Source: JBKQHQ01 sp052148715 (lineage in GTDB: Bacteria; Pseudomonadota; Alphaproteobacteria; Rhizobiales; Xanthobacteraceae). From it: a DNA stretch of 64,000 nt. A program made the position numbers and the translations under genes. The notes under the pieces are model-generated. The model was given only the letters and a program-made list of their open reading frames with translations. It had not been told where the DNA came from and did no database searches. Positions 7,807-17,065 of this stretch are shown piece after piece. Position 1 is the first letter of the stretch; every line of letters starts with the position of its first letter. The DNA lies in contig JBKQHQ010000091.1 in NCBI GenBank assembly GCA_052148715.1, positions 1 through 64,000 on the forward strand, read 5' to 3'.

Positions 7807-8541
7807 TCAATAATCGACGCGCATGAGATAGAGGCCTTCGGGCGGTGCCACCGGCCCGCAGGCGGCGCGGTCGCGGGTTTCGAGCGCAGCGTCCAGATCC
7901 GCGCTCGTCCACCTGCCCTCGCCGACCCACACGAGCGAGCCCACCATCGAGCGGACCTGATGGTGCAAAAACGACCGCGCCGCCGCAGCGATGCGGATCT
8001 CGTCGCCCGCGCGCTCCACATCGAGCCGGTCCAGCGTCTTCACCGGCGACCGGGCCTGGCATTCGGCGGCGCGAAAGGTCGTGAAGTCGTGGCGGCCGAC
8101 CAGACGCTGCGCCGCCCCATGCATCGCCGATGCGTCGAGCGGACGCGGCACGCGCCAGGCGCGCCCACGGTCGAGCGCAAGGTCGGCCCGGCGATTGAGG
8201 ATGCGATAGAGATAATGGCGCGCGCGCGCCGAGAACCGCGCATCGAATGCTTCCGCCACCGGCTCGGCCGCAAGCACCGCCACGGGATAGGGACGCAGAT
8301 GCGCATTGACGGCATCGCGCACCGTGTCTGCGTCCCACTCCTTGCCGAGGTCGACATGCGCCACTTGGCCGAGCGCGTGCACACCGGCGTCGGTGCGGCC
8401 GGCGCCCTGCACGCGCGCCGGCTCGCCCGCGAAGGCCGCAAACGCCGCCGTGATGACGCCCTGCACGGAGAGGCCGTTCTCCTGACTTTGCCAGCCGACG
8501 AACGGAGCCCCGTCATATTCGATCAGGAGCTTGTAGCGCAT
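7807..8541 (-). CDS. truA: tRNA pseudouridine(38-40) synthase
   Basis: TruA converts uridines 38, 39 and 40 of the tRNA anticodon arm to pseudouridine. The 244-residue protein has the catalytic aspartate in GAGRTDAGVHA (D51), YLYRI near 110-114 and the C-terminal SFLHHQVRSMVGSL. Length is typical. It lies 41 bases after fmt on the same strand, with def further upstream, so def-fmt-truA is probably one operon, an order common in Rhizobiales. Confidence 0.95.
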   Translation of the reverse strand: MRYKLLIEYDGAPFVGWQSQENGLSVQGVITAAFAAFAGEPARVQGAGRTDAGVHALGQVAHVDLGKEWDADTVRDAVNAHLRPYPVAVLAAEPVAEAFDARFSARARHYLYRILNRRADLALDRGRAWRVPRPLDASAMHGAAQRLVGRHDFTTFRAAECQARSPVKTLDRLDVERAGDEIRIAAAARSFLHHQVRSMVGSLVWVGEGRWTSADLDAALETRDRAACGPVAPPEGLYLMRVDY

Positions 8542-8582
8542 GCCCCTTCCCTACCGGCTCGGGCTTGCCGGCGAAAGCACGC

Positions 8583-9524
8583 TCACCCGAGGGTTTGACC
8601 CGCCGCGATCGGGGTGCCGCGCAAGAAATCGTCCGCCTGCATCGGCTGCTTGCCGGCGCGCTGCAATTGCAGAATGCGGATTGAGCCCTCGCCGCAGGCG
8701 ATGGTGAGCCGGTCGTCGAGCACGGTTCCCGGTGTTCCTGCGCCATCGCCGCGCGTGGTGCGTAGAATTTTGATCCGCCCGGCCGCGCCCGACGCGGCGA
8801 TCGCGCACCAGGCGCCAGGAAAGGGCGACAGTCCGCGCACATGGTCGTGCACGGATTTCCACGGCTTGGCCCAATCGATACGGGCTTCGTTCTTGTCGAT
8901 CTTCGCCGCATAGGTGACGCCGGTCTCGGGCTGCGGCGTCAAGGTGAGCGCGCCGCGCTCGAGCGCACCAAGCACGCGCAGCATGAGATCCGCGCCGAGG
9001 CGCGCCAGCACGTCGTGCAACTCGCCGGCAGTCATCTCGGCGGCGACGGCCATGCGCTCGGTCATCGCCATCGGCCCGGTGTCGAGGCCTTCGTCCATCC
9101 GCATGATGGTGACGCCGGTCTCGGCGTCGCCCGCCATGATGGCACGATTGATTGGAGCAGCGCCGCGCCAGCGCGGCAGCAGCGAGGCATGGACGTTGAA
9201 ACAGCCGAGCGTGGGCGCCGTCAGAACCGACGGCGGCAAGATCAGCCCATAAGCGACGACCACCGCGGCATCGGCGCCGTGCTCGCGAAATGTCGACTGA
9301 ACTTCCTCGTTCCGCAACGTCAGCGGCGTGTGCACGGCAAGACCGAAGCGGCGTGCCTCGCGCTCGACCGGGCTCGGCGTCAGCTCCATGCCGCGGCCGG
9401 CGGGCTTCGGCGCGCGCGTATAGACGGCGGCGATGTCATAGCCGCGCGCCGCGAGCTCGATCAGCGTCGGCACGGCGAAATCCGGCGTGCCCATGAAGAT
9501 CAGCCGCAGCGACATGAAAGCCAT
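8583..9524 (-). CDS. fmt: Methionyl-tRNA formyltransferase
   Basis: Fmt formylates initiator Met-tRNA using 10-formyltetrahydrofolate. The catalytic set N110, H112 and D148 is visible in FNVHASLLPRWRGAAPIN and GLDTGPM. The folate-binding Rossmann-type domain (about 1-205) is followed by the OB-like tRNA-binding domain. ATG 9524 gives 313 residues; ATG 9515 (MSLRLIFMGTPDFAV) matches relatives equally well and may be the real start. It lies 30 bases after def, the enzyme that later removes the formyl group. Confidence 0.95.
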   Translation of the reverse strand: MAFMSLRLIFMGTPDFAVPTLIELAARGYDIAAVYTRAPKPAGRGMELTPSPVEREARRFGLAVHTPLTLRNEEVQSTFREHGADAAVVVAYGLILPPSVLTAPTLGCFNVHASLLPRWRGAAPINRAIMAGDAETGVTIMRMDEGLDTGPMAMTERMAVAAEMTAGELHDVLARLGADLMLRVLGALERGALTLTPQPETGVTYAAKIDKNEARIDWAKPWKSVHDHVRGLSPFPGAWCAIAASGAAGRIKILRTTRGDGAGTPGTVLDDRLTIACGEGSIRILQLQRAGKQPMQADDFLRGTPIAAGQTLG

Positions 9525-9554
9525 AGTGGATGTTGAAACAACAACGCCGCCACG

Positions 9555-10070
9555 TCAGTCCTCGGACCGCTTCGCGGCCTTGGTGAATTTCTTGATCACC
9601 CGGTCGCGCTTGAGCTTGGACAGATGGTCGATGAACAGCACGCCGTTGAGGTGGTCGATCTCGTGCTGCAGGCAGGTGGCGAGCAACCCTTTCGCTTCCA
9701 CCTCCTGGGCATTCCACTCGAGATCGAGATACGTCACCTTGACCTGCGCGGGCCGCTCGACGTCCTCGTAATATTCCGGGATCGACAGACACCCCTCCTC
9801 GTAGGTAGCCTTCTCCTCCGATGTCCACAGCAGCTGCGGATTGATGACGACGAGCGGGGAGGCCGGCTTGTCGTCCTTGCTGAGGTCCAAGGTGATCAGG
9901 CGCACCGGCACGCCGACCTGGATCGCCGCGAGCCCGATGCCGGGCGCCTTGTACATGGTCGCGAACATGTCATCGGCCAGCCGGCGGATATCGTCGTCCA
10001 CCTTCTTTACCGGCTCGGATACCAATCGCAGCCTCTTGTCTGGCAATTTAATGATGTCGCGCAAAGCCAT
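9555..10070 (-). CDS. def: Peptide deformylase
   Basis: Def removes the formyl group from the N-terminal methionine of new proteins. All three metal-site motifs are present in the 171-residue protein: GIGLAAIQV at 44-52, EGCLSIP at 92-98 (metal ligand C94) and HEIDH at 136-140. This is the classic type 1 form. It heads the def-fmt-truA cluster. The divergent rmuC gene starts about 150 bases away, so the promoter lies in 10071-10222. Confidence 0.96.
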   Translation of the reverse strand: MALRDIIKLPDKRLRLVSEPVKKVDDDIRRLADDMFATMYKAPGIGLAAIQVGVPVRLITLDLSKDDKPASPLVVINPQLLWTSEEKATYEEGCLSIPEYYEDVERPAQVKVTYLDLEWNAQEVEAKGLLATCLQHEIDHLNGVLFIDHLSKLKRDRVIKKFTKAAKRSED

Positions 10071-10222
10071 GAAAGCGATTTAAGTGGGGGGTGCGATGCG
10101 GTCAATGCGGCCTCAAAAAGGTATTATTAAACCATTTAAGTTAATGCATTTTCTGCGGCAAACCCGGGGTACGCGACGCCGGAAGCCGCTCACGCGGGGA
10201 CGAATCGGAGTACAAGTAGCGG

Positions 10223-11350
10223 ATGTTCGACCCTGTACTCGTTGTCATCATCGCCCTTGTTGCCGCCGCGACGGCGGCAACCGCGGTGTTCGTGGTCATG
10301 CTGCGCTGGCGCCCGGAGCCGGAGCGGGACGCGGCCAGTGAGCGCGTGGCCGATCTCGCCAAGGCGCAGACCGAGAGCGTAGGGCGGCTCGAAGCCATGA
10401 TCGGGATGCTGGCGACCGGCCAGTCCCAGCTGCAGCACGTCGTCAACGAGCGGCTCGATTCGGTGTCGCTGCGGCTCGGCCAGTCGCTCGAGACCAGCAA
10501 GCAGCACACCGTCGAGGGCCTGCAGAAGCTCAACGAGCGGCTTGCCGTCATCGACAGCGCGCAGAAGAATCTTACCGACCTCACCTCGCAGGTGACCTCG
10601 CTGCGCGACGTGCTCTCCAACAAGCAGGCACGCGGCGCCTTCGGTCAGGGGCGCATGGAGGCGATCGTCAAGGATGGGCTGCCCAAAACCTGTTACGAGT
10701 TCCAGTTCACGCTGTCGAACCGCATGCGACCGGACTGCGCGGTCTTTTTGCACGACGACAAGCGCCCGCTGGTGATCGATGCAAAGTTCCCGCTCGAGGC
10801 GGTGACGGCGTTTCGCGAGGCCAAGAGCGAGGACGAGCGCAGCAAGGCCGCGCAGCGGCTGCGCCAGGACGTCGCTCGGCATGTTGCCGACATCGCGGAA
10901 AAATATCTGATCCCGGGCGAGACCCAGGAGATGGCGCTGATGTTCGTGCCGGCGGAATCGGTCTATGCCGAACTGCACGAGGGTTTTGACGACATTGTGC
11001 AGAAGGCCTACCGCGCCCGCGTCGTGCTGGTCTCGCCCTCGCTGCTGATGCTGGCGATCCAGGTGATGCAGCAGATCCAGCGCGATGCGAAGATGCGCGA
11101 GGCGGCCGAGAGCATCCGCACCGAGGTCGATCACATGACCGACGATCTCGGCCGGCTGCGCGAGCGTGTGCTCAAGCTGCAGCAGCATTTCGGCCAGCTG
11201 AACGAGGACGTGCGCCAGATCCTGATCTCGGCCGACAAGATCGACAAGCGCGCCGGGCGCATCAAGGAGCTCGAATTCGACGGCGAGGAGGCGCCCTCCC
11301 CGAGCGTCGTTCCGGCCGCGGCGCCGCACCGGCTCGAAGTCGGGGAGTGA
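10223..11350 (+). CDS. rmuC: DNA recombination protein RmuC
   Basis: RmuC limits rearrangements at inverted repeats and is thought to be a membrane-tethered nuclease. The 375-residue protein has one N-terminal membrane helix (about 5-27), a coiled coil (about 35-130) and the RmuC domain (about 135-340). Within it, RPDCAV (D171) and VIDAKFP (D186, K188) give the PD-(D/E)xK-like core. A variable tail ends the protein. Length is at the short end for the family. An anti-inversion protein in a genome rich in inverted repeats is fitting but not informative by itself. Confidence 0.92.
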   Translation: MFDPVLVVIIALVAAATAATAVFVVMLRWRPEPERDAASERVADLAKAQTESVGRLEAMIGMLATGQSQLQHVVNERLDSVSLRLGQSLETSKQHTVEGLQKLNERLAVIDSAQKNLTDLTSQVTSLRDVLSNKQARGAFGQGRMEAIVKDGLPKTCYEFQFTLSNRMRPDCAVFLHDDKRPLVIDAKFPLEAVTAFREAKSEDERSKAAQRLRQDVARHVADIAEKYLIPGETQEMALMFVPAESVYAELHEGFDDIVQKAYRARVVLVSPSLLMLAIQVMQQIQRDAKMREAAESIRTEVDHMTDDLGRLRERVLKLQQHFGQLNEDVRQILISADKIDKRAGRIKELEFDGEEAPSPSVVPAAAPHRLEVGE

Positions 11351-11383
11351 CTTAAGGCGAGCCCTGCCGCATAAGCTCCCCGC

Positions 11384-12751
11384 ATGACCGCCGCAGCACC
11401 TGACAGCGAGCCGACCCGCAAAAATTTGCTCGACGGGCTCGCGGTCTATTTGCAGCGGCGCGTGCTGATCGTCATGTTCCTGGGCTTCTCCTCGGGGTTG
11501 CCGCTCGCGCTGTCCGGCTCGACGCTGCTTGTGTGGATGCGCGAGGCCGGCGTCGATCTCGGCACGATCGGCCTCTTCGCGCTGGTCGGGACGCCCTACA
11601 CGATCAAGTTTCTATGGGCGCCGCTGGTCGACGCGCTGGACATTCCGGTGCTGTCGCCGCGATTCGGTCGCCGGCGTGCTTGGCTCATGCTGTCGCAGCT
11701 TTGGCTGATGGCGGCGATCGTCCTGCTTGGTCTGTGCAATCCCGCTGTAGCGCCATGGCTCGTCGCCGCGGGCGCGCTGATGGTCGCTTGCGCATCCGCC
11801 ACCCAGGACATCGTGGTCGATGCCTTTCGCGTCGAGAGCCTGGATGAGAGCGAGCAAGCCGCCGGCATGGCCGGCTACGTCGCTGCCTACCGCATCGGCA
11901 TGCTGGCCTCCACGGCGGGTGCGCTGTTTCTGGTCAGCGGCTTCGAAAGGCTCGGCTTCGCCAAACAAACGGCCTGGAGCGCGGGCTACACGGTTATGGG
12001 GGTGCTCGTCGTCCTCGGCATGATCACGACCTTTATCGCCAAGGAGCCCGACAAATCGGCGGTTGCCGACGCCGTGCACGCTCGCGAGCGGCCGCTGCAG
12101 CGGATCGCCGAGGCGGCGATCGACGCCTTCACGGATTTTCTCCGCCGCGACGTTGCCGTCCTCGTGCTGGTTTTTGTCGTCCTGTTCAAATTCACCGACG
12201 CGCTGGCGGGCGTCATGACCGCCCCCTTCGTCATCGATCTCGGATTCTCACGCGACCAATACGCGGCCATCATCAAAGGCGTGGGGCTCGTCGCCACCTT
12301 GATCGGCGGCTTTGCGGGCGGCTTCGTAGCCCGCGCCTATCCGCTGTCGACGAGCTTGTGGATCGGCGGCATCCTGCAGGCGGTCGCGAATCTAGGGTTC
12401 TCGTGGCAGGCGACGCTCGGCGCCAATCTCTTCGGCTTGACGCTCGCCATCGTGGTCGAGAACTTCACCAGCGCCATCGGCACGGTGATTTTCGTCGCCT
12501 ATCTCTCGGCGCTCTGTCAAAACCCGCTGCACACCGCAACCCAGTATGCGCTGCTCACGGCACTCGCCGCGGTCGGGCGCACCTATCTGTCGAGCGGCGC
12601 CGGATACGTTGCCGCCGCAACCGGCTGGACCTGGTTCTTCATCATCTGCGTGGCTGCTTCGGTGCCGAGCCTGCTCTTGCTTGCATTCCTGCAATGGCGC
12701 GGACACTTCGCACAGCTGGAGGCGCCCAAGGCGCAAGCCGGCGTAGGCTGA
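11384..12751 (+). CDS. ampG: AmpG-like muropeptide permease (MFS)
   Basis: A 455-residue major-facilitator protein with about 12-14 membrane helices. The start of helix 1 'FLGFSSGLPLALSGSTLLVWM', the loop 'FLWAPLVDALDIP...FGRRRAWL' and 'CASATQDIVVDAFRVE' are typical of AmpG. AmpG imports GlcNAc-anhydroMurNAc-peptides for cell wall recycling and supplies the signal for AmpC beta-lactamase induction where that exists. No ampC or ampR is in this window. It starts 33 bases after rmuC. Family assignment is firm; the exact cargo is inferred. Confidence 0.88.
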   Translation: MTAAAPDSEPTRKNLLDGLAVYLQRRVLIVMFLGFSSGLPLALSGSTLLVWMREAGVDLGTIGLFALVGTPYTIKFLWAPLVDALDIPVLSPRFGRRRAWLMLSQLWLMAAIVLLGLCNPAVAPWLVAAGALMVACASATQDIVVDAFRVESLDESEQAAGMAGYVAAYRIGMLASTAGALFLVSGFERLGFAKQTAWSAGYTVMGVLVVLGMITTFIAKEPDKSAVADAVHARERPLQRIAEAAIDAFTDFLRRDVAVLVLVFVVLFKFTDALAGVMTAPFVIDLGFSRDQYAAIIKGVGLVATLIGGFAGGFVARAYPLSTSLWIGGILQAVANLGFSWQATLGANLFGLTLAIVVENFTSAIGTVIFVAYLSALCQNPLHTATQYALLTALAAVGRTYLSSGAGYVAAATGWTWFFIICVAASVPSLLLLAFLQWRGHFAQLEAPKAQAGVG

Positions 12752-12753
12752 AA

Positions 12754-13356
12754 TCAGATCGGCGTGCGCTGCCGGATGGCGGCGGTGAGCGTGCCCTCAT
12801 CGAGGTAATCAAGCTCGCCGCCGACCGGCACGCCGTGCGCGAGCCGCGTCACCTTGACGTTGGCGCCGTGCAGGAGGTCGGTGATGTAGTGCGCGGTGGT
12901 CTGGCCGTCGACCGTGGCGTTGAGCGCGAGGATCACCTCCTTGACCGGCTCCGCGTGGGCGCGCGAGACCAGCGCATCGATCGACAGATCCTGCGGGCCG
13001 ATGCCGTCGAGCGGCGACAGCGTGCCGCCGAGGACGTGATAGCGCCCGGTCACCGCGTCGGCGCGTTCCAGCGCCCACAGGTCGGCAACGTCGGCGACGG
13101 CGACGATGATCGAGGGATCACGCTTGTCGTCGGTGCACACCGTGCACGGGTTCTGCGTATCGATATTGCCGCAGATCCGACAGACCGCGACCTTTTCGAT
13201 GGCGGTCTGCAGCGCCGCCGCTAGCGGGACCATCAGCTGCTCGCGCCGCTTGATCAGCTGCAACGCGGCGCGGCGGGCCGACCGCGGCCCGAGCCCCGGC
13301 AGCCGCGCCAGCAGCTGGATCAGGCGTTCGATCTCGGGTCCGGCAAGTGCGCTCAA
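12754..13356 (-). CDS. recR: Recombination protein RecR
   Basis: RecR works with RecF and RecO to load RecA on gapped DNA. The 200-residue protein has the helix-hairpin-helix stretch LPGLGPRSARR (19-29), a four-cysteine zinc site (C59, C62, C71, C74) and a TOPRIM domain from about 81 with the LSPLDGIGP segment. It overlaps ybaB by four bases (ATGA at 13353-13356), and the order dnaX-ybaB-recR is conserved across bacteria. Confidence 0.96.
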   Translation of the reverse strand: MSALAGPEIERLIQLLARLPGLGPRSARRAALQLIKRREQLMVPLAAALQTAIEKVAVCRICGNIDTQNPCTVCTDDKRDPSIIVAVADVADLWALERADAVTGRYHVLGGTLSPLDGIGPQDLSIDALVSRAHAEPVKEVILALNATVDGQTTAHYITDLLHGANVKVTRLAHGVPVGGELDYLDEGTLTAAIRQRTPI

Positions 13357-13673
13357 AACAACTTCATTCCGGGCGGAATCGGCAGGCCGCCGGTGAGGCT
13401 CTTCATCTTCTCCTGCAGCAGCCCCTCCGCCTTGCGGCGCGCATCGGCGTGGGCGGCGACCAGCAGATCCTCGACGATCTCCTTCTCACTCGGCTTGAGC
13501 AGAGAATCATCGATGCGCACGCCGCGCAAATCGCCTTTGGCGGTGAGGGTGACGGTGACGAGCCCGCCGCCGGCTAAGCCCTCGACCTCGATCTTATCGA
13601 GCTCGGCTTGCATCGCCTCCATCTTCGACTGCAGCTGCGCCGCTTGCTTCATCAGGCCCATGAAGTCCGCCAT
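13353..13673 (-). CDS. ybaB: YbaB/EbfC nucleoid-associated protein
   Basis: A 106-residue homodimeric DNA-binding protein of the YbaB/EbfC family, implicated in nucleoid organisation. It begins MADFMGLMKQAAQLQSKMEAMQ, followed by the glycine-rich 'GLAGGGLVTVTLTAKGD' and the conserved 'EIVEDLLVAAHADARRKAEG'. It lies between dnaX (19 bases upstream) and recR (4-base overlap), so the three are translated together. Confidence 0.95.
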   Translation of the reverse strand: MADFMGLMKQAAQLQSKMEAMQAELDKIEVEGLAGGGLVTVTLTAKGDLRGVRIDDSLLKPSEKEIVEDLLVAAHADARRKAEGLLQEKMKSLTGGLPIPPGMKLF

Positions 13674-13692
13674 GATCCACCTTCATCTCATT

Positions 13693-15645
13693 TCATCGGA
13701 AATCGTCGGCACCATCGTAGCCGCCTTCGTCCGGTTCGGCCGGCGGCAGCGGGGCCGTCGCCACGACCTCCGGCTCGCGCCGGCTGACGCCGACGATCTC
13801 GGCGCCCGGAAATTTGGCGAGCACCGCCTGCACCAGCGGATCGGAGCGCACGCCGAGCATGAGCTCGGCCTTCTGTGCATCCATCTGCGCCCGCATCGTC
13901 GGCGCGCCCTGCTCCGCCGAGACCGCGACCATCCATCGCCGGCCGGTCCACAGCGCCAGCTTCTTCGACAGGTCCTGCACCAATGTGCGCGGCGCGCTCG
14001 GCTCGATCCCGATGACGAGCTTGCCGTCCTCGCATTGCACCAGCCGCACGTCGCGTTCGAGCGCGGCCTTGATGCCGAGATCGCGCTTCTCGGCCGCCAG
14101 CGCAATCAGATCCTCGAAGCGGCCGATGGTGAGTACCGGCGCAGGCTCGTCCGCTTGGGCGAGCGGCGCGCTCATCGGCTGAGGACTTCTTTTCGCTAAT
14201 GGACTTTGTGCGACGGCAGCCCGCGGCGCGCCGCGCGGCGCCTCGAAACGCGCGGGCGTCGACGCCGCGGCACTTGCGCTTGGCGTCGGAGCACTTGGTG
14301 TTGGAGCGCTCAATGTTGGGGTGCCTAATGTCGGAGCGCTCGGGGCAAGGGTGTTCGAGGTTACGGCGCTTGGCGTTGCGGCGCTTGAGGCGGCGGCCCG
14401 CCCGTTACCCTGCGACCGGCCGGCCGGCGACGACTCATCGCCGAGCGAACGGATCACCTCGTCCGGCGTCGGCAGATCGGCCACATAGGCGATGCGCACC
14501 AGGACCATCTCGGCTGCCGCAACCGGGCGTCCGGCCGCCTGCACCTCACTGACGCCCTTGAGCTGCATCTGCCAGGTGCGGGCGAGGACGCGCATCGACA
14601 GCTTGCCGGCAAAGTCGCGCCCGCGCGTGCGCTCGGCCTCGCTGAACGACAGATCCTCGGCGAGCGCCGGCACGATCTTCACGCGGGTGACGAAATTGGT
14701 GAACTCGGCGAGGTCGGACAGCACCACCGACGGATCGGCGCCCGCGTCGTATTGATCGCGCAGCTCGGTGAGCGCCGCGGCGACATCGCCGCGCATCAGC
14801 GCGTCGAACAGATCAATGATGCGCGCCCGATCGGCAAGCCCGAGCATCTGCCGCACATCCTCCGCCCGCACCGCGCCCGCCGCGTGGGCGATGGCTTGGT
14901 CGAGCAACGAGAGACTGTCGCGCACCGAGCCCTCGGCGGCGCGCGCGATCAGCGCCAGAGCCTCGGGCTCGACCGTGACCTGCTCCTTCTCGGCGATGCC
15001 CTGCAGATGCCTGACCAGCAAGCCGGCCTCGACCCGGCGCAGATCGAAACGCTGGCAGCGCGACAGCACCGTCACCGGCACCTTGCGGATCTCGGTCGTG
15101 GCGAACACGAACTTGGCGTGCGGCGGCGGCTCCTCCAGCGTTTTCAGCAGCGCGTTGAAGGCCGCCGGCGTCAGCATGTGCACTTCGTCGAAGATATAGA
15201 CCTTGTAGCGCGCGCTGACCGGGGCATAGCGCACGGCGTCATTGATCTGCCGCACGTCGTCGACGCCGTTGTGGGAGGCGGCGTCCATCTCCAGCACGTC
15301 GAGATGCCGGCTCTCCATGATCGCCTGGCAGTGCACGCCAAGGACCGGCATGGTGATCGTCGGCGCCGTGACCGAGCCGTCCGGCAGCTCGTAATTGAGG
15401 CCGCGGGCGATGATGCGGGCGGTCGTGGTCTTGCCGACGCCGCGCACGCCGGTGAGGATCCACGCCTGCGGAATGCGCCCGCTCTCGAACGCGTTGGAGA
15501 GCGTGCGCACCATGGCGTCCTGACCGATCAGATCGGCGAAGGTCGAGGGCCGGTATTTGCGCGCCAGCACCCGGTAGCCGCCGGCCACGGGGGCCGCAGC
15601 GGCGGCCGGAGCGAGATCAAGGCTAGGGGTATCGGCGTCGCTCAT
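13693..15645 (-). CDS. dnaX: DNA polymerase III subunits gamma and tau
   Basis: DnaX is the clamp-loader ATPase and replisome organiser. From ATG 15645 the protein is 650 residues: Walker A GVRGVGKT at 66-73, Walker B DEVH at 153-156, sensor/arginine motif SRCQRF at 195-200, then domain III and a long tau tail. The usual four-cysteine zinc module of domain I is reduced to a single cysteine (GVHCQ, about 103-107), as I recall for other Rhizobiales. The linker at about 420-460 is a PSAPT-type repeat. The open frame continues upstream to 16314 but crosses the SRP RNA gene, so that extension is not coding. Confidence 0.94.
   Translation of the reverse strand: MSDADTPSLDLAPAAAAAPVAGGYRVLARKYRPSTFADLIGQDAMVRTLSNAFESGRIPQAWILTGVRGVGKTTTARIIARGLNYELPDGSVTAPTITMPVLGVHCQAIMESRHLDVLEMDAASHNGVDDVRQINDAVRYAPVSARYKVYIFDEVHMLTPAAFNALLKTLEEPPPHAKFVFATTEIRKVPVTVLSRCQRFDLRRVEAGLLVRHLQGIAEKEQVTVEPEALALIARAAEGSVRDSLSLLDQAIAHAAGAVRAEDVRQMLGLADRARIIDLFDALMRGDVAAALTELRDQYDAGADPSVVLSDLAEFTNFVTRVKIVPALAEDLSFSEAERTRGRDFAGKLSMRVLARTWQMQLKGVSEVQAAGRPVAAAEMVLVRIAYVADLPTPDEVIRSLGDESSPAGRSQGNGRAAASSAATPSAVTSNTLAPSAPTLGTPTLSAPTPSAPTPSASAAASTPARFEAPRGAPRAAVAQSPLAKRSPQPMSAPLAQADEPAPVLTIGRFEDLIALAAEKRDLGIKAALERDVRLVQCEDGKLVIGIEPSAPRTLVQDLSKKLALWTGRRWMVAVSAEQGAPTMRAQMDAQKAELMLGVRSDPLVQAVLAKFPGAEIVGVSRREPEVVATAPLPPAEPDEGGYDGADDFR
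14271..14395. repeat. dnaX: Degenerate 15-bp tandem repeat inside dnaX
   Basis: Imperfect copies of a 15-base unit encode PSAPT/LSAPT/PSAPT-like pentapeptides in the tau linker of DnaX. Units have diverged by substitution but keep the reading frame. Such minisatellites change length easily, and a proline/alanine-rich linker tolerates this. Confidence 0.6.
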
Positions 15646-15704
15646 CGTGTTACCCGCCGCCGCCCGTGTGATCCTCGGTACACTATATGATATAGAAAGG
15701 GAGT

Positions 15705-15800
15705 GGGAGGCTGACGAGCGACCCGAACCGGAGCTCGTTAGGGCTGCTTCCTTCCGGACCTGACCCGGTTGGCGAGTGGCTCGTCCACCGCCAACCTCCC
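15705..15800 (-). ncRNA. ffs: Signal recognition particle 4.5S RNA (small bacterial type)
   Basis: Read on the minus strand, the gene starts GGGAGGTTGGCGG and ends CAGCCTCCC, which pair to close the hairpin. The invariant domain IV stretch GGTCAGGTCCGGAAGGAAGC is present (about 15740-15766 region). The RNA is about 96 nt and binds Ffh to target membrane proteins. It lies directly upstream of dnaX on the same strand, an arrangement common in alphaproteobacteria. Ends are set by the terminal pairing. Confidence 0.95.
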
Positions 15801-15806
15801 GGTTCC

Positions 15807-15835
15807 TATATCGGGCGGAAAAGGGGGGAAAGCAA
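15807..15835 (-). promoter_or_regulatory. Promoter of the 4.5S RNA gene
   Basis: On the minus strand TTGCTT (15835-15830), a 17-base spacer and GATATA (15812-15807) are followed six bases later by the first G of the SRP RNA. Spacing and start distance fit a housekeeping sigma promoter. Confidence 0.65.
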
Positions 15836-16000
15836 GCCGGCCGGCATTCACCTTGGGGCGAGCCAATCAGGCCCGAGGGCGGCCCGAAGCCAAACTTCAC
15901 GGTAATATGTGCTATTGCTTGCCCTGTTGTCGCCGCGTTCAGGCTGCAGGCAGGGGCCCGCAGGGACGCCCGTTGCGCGGGATGGTAGGTGATCGTCGAA

Positions 16001-17029
16001 ATGACAGCTGACATCGCTCCTTCGCGCCGCACCGTGCTGCGGGGACTGACATCGGCCGCGTCCACGCTTGCGCTGGGCGGTTGCGCCGGCCTCGCCGCGA
16101 CCGGCACCCAGTACGACGCTTCGGAAATCGCCGTCTCGCGATCGTTACTGGTCGCGACCAGCCGTAAGCCGGCGGGCGGGGCGCACGCCAAGCCGTGGTT
16201 CGGGCCCGAACGGGCATCGGCCGTGAGCCTGGCGCGCGCGACGCTCACGCCGCCCGACGGCGGCCGGTTCTCGCTGTCCGCGGTCGGGCTCGGCAACTGG
16301 CGTATCGATACCATGGAGCTGATGCCGAAGGTCAGCGACCTCGTGCAGGCGACCAGCGGGCGCGACGTGCTGATCTACGTCCACGGCTTCAACACCACCT
16401 TCGAGACGGCGGCCCTCGACGCAGCGCGCCTGTCGGACGGCATCCGCTTCCAGGGCGAGACCATGGTGTTCTCCTGGCCGTCCAAGGCCAATCTCCTCGA
16501 CTACGGCTACGACCGCGAGAGCGCGATGTGGTCGCGCGACGCGCTGACGGACGTGCTCGACGCGCTGGTGGCGAGCCCGACCATCGGCCGCGTTCATATC
16601 GTCAGCCACAGCATCGGCACCATGCTGACGATGGAAGCGCTGCGCCAACTCTATGCCCGGCGCGCCGACACCGCCGCCGACAAGATCGGCGCCGTGATCT
16701 TCGCCTCGCCCGACATCGACGTGGACGTGTTCTCCTCCTCGGTCGAGCACATCGGCCCGCTCGCCCGCAAGGTCACCGTCATCGTCGCGACGACCGACCG
16801 CGCGCTCGCGGTGTCGGGTTGGCTGGCCGGCGGCGTCAGCCGCGTCGGCGCGGCCGAGAAGGAGCAGCTCGAGCGCCTGGGGCTGAACGTCATCGATGCT
16901 TCAAAGCAGGGCTGGGGCATCATCAACCACGATCTCTTTCTCTCCAACCGCCAAATCCGCCAAGTGATCCGCCGCTCCATCGACAACCCGATCGCGGCCA
17001 CGGCGCAGACCGGATTGGTGGCGCAGTAG
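16001..17029 (+). CDS. Tat-exported alpha/beta hydrolase lipoprotein (DUF900 type)
   Basis: From ATG 16001 the protein is 342 residues. It starts with a twin-arginine signal (SRRTVLRG at 8-15) that ends in a lipobox, LALGGC, with C28 as the likely lipidated residue. The hydrolase domain shows VHGFNTTF (127-134) and the nucleophile S204 in VSHSIG, typical of the DUF900 alpha/beta hydrolases. Substrate unknown. A GTG at 15989 is also in frame, but AGGTGA lies eight bases before the ATG. No obvious operon partner; it diverges from the SRP RNA/dnaX unit. Confidence 0.8.
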   Translation: MTADIAPSRRTVLRGLTSAASTLALGGCAGLAATGTQYDASEIAVSRSLLVATSRKPAGGAHAKPWFGPERASAVSLARATLTPPDGGRFSLSAVGLGNWRIDTMELMPKVSDLVQATSGRDVLIYVHGFNTTFETAALDAARLSDGIRFQGETMVFSWPSKANLLDYGYDRESAMWSRDALTDVLDALVASPTIGRVHIVSHSIGTMLTMEALRQLYARRADTAADKIGAVIFASPDIDVDVFSSSVEHIGPLARKVTVIVATTDRALAVSGWLAGGVSRVGAAEKEQLERLGLNVIDASKQGWGIINHDLFLSNRQIRQVIRRSIDNPIAATAQTGLVAQ

Positions 17030-17065
17030 GGGACGACGGCTTCGCGGGCCGCCCCAAGCAAGCTT

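Noticed and set aside
12358..13224. 288-codon plus-strand frame across ampG and recR
   Set aside because: It is in another frame of ampG and antisense to recR, both clearly identified.
15646..16314. N-terminal extension of DnaX
   Set aside because: The frame is open but runs through the 4.5S RNA gene and the next gene on the opposite strand, and DnaX homologues start near 15645.
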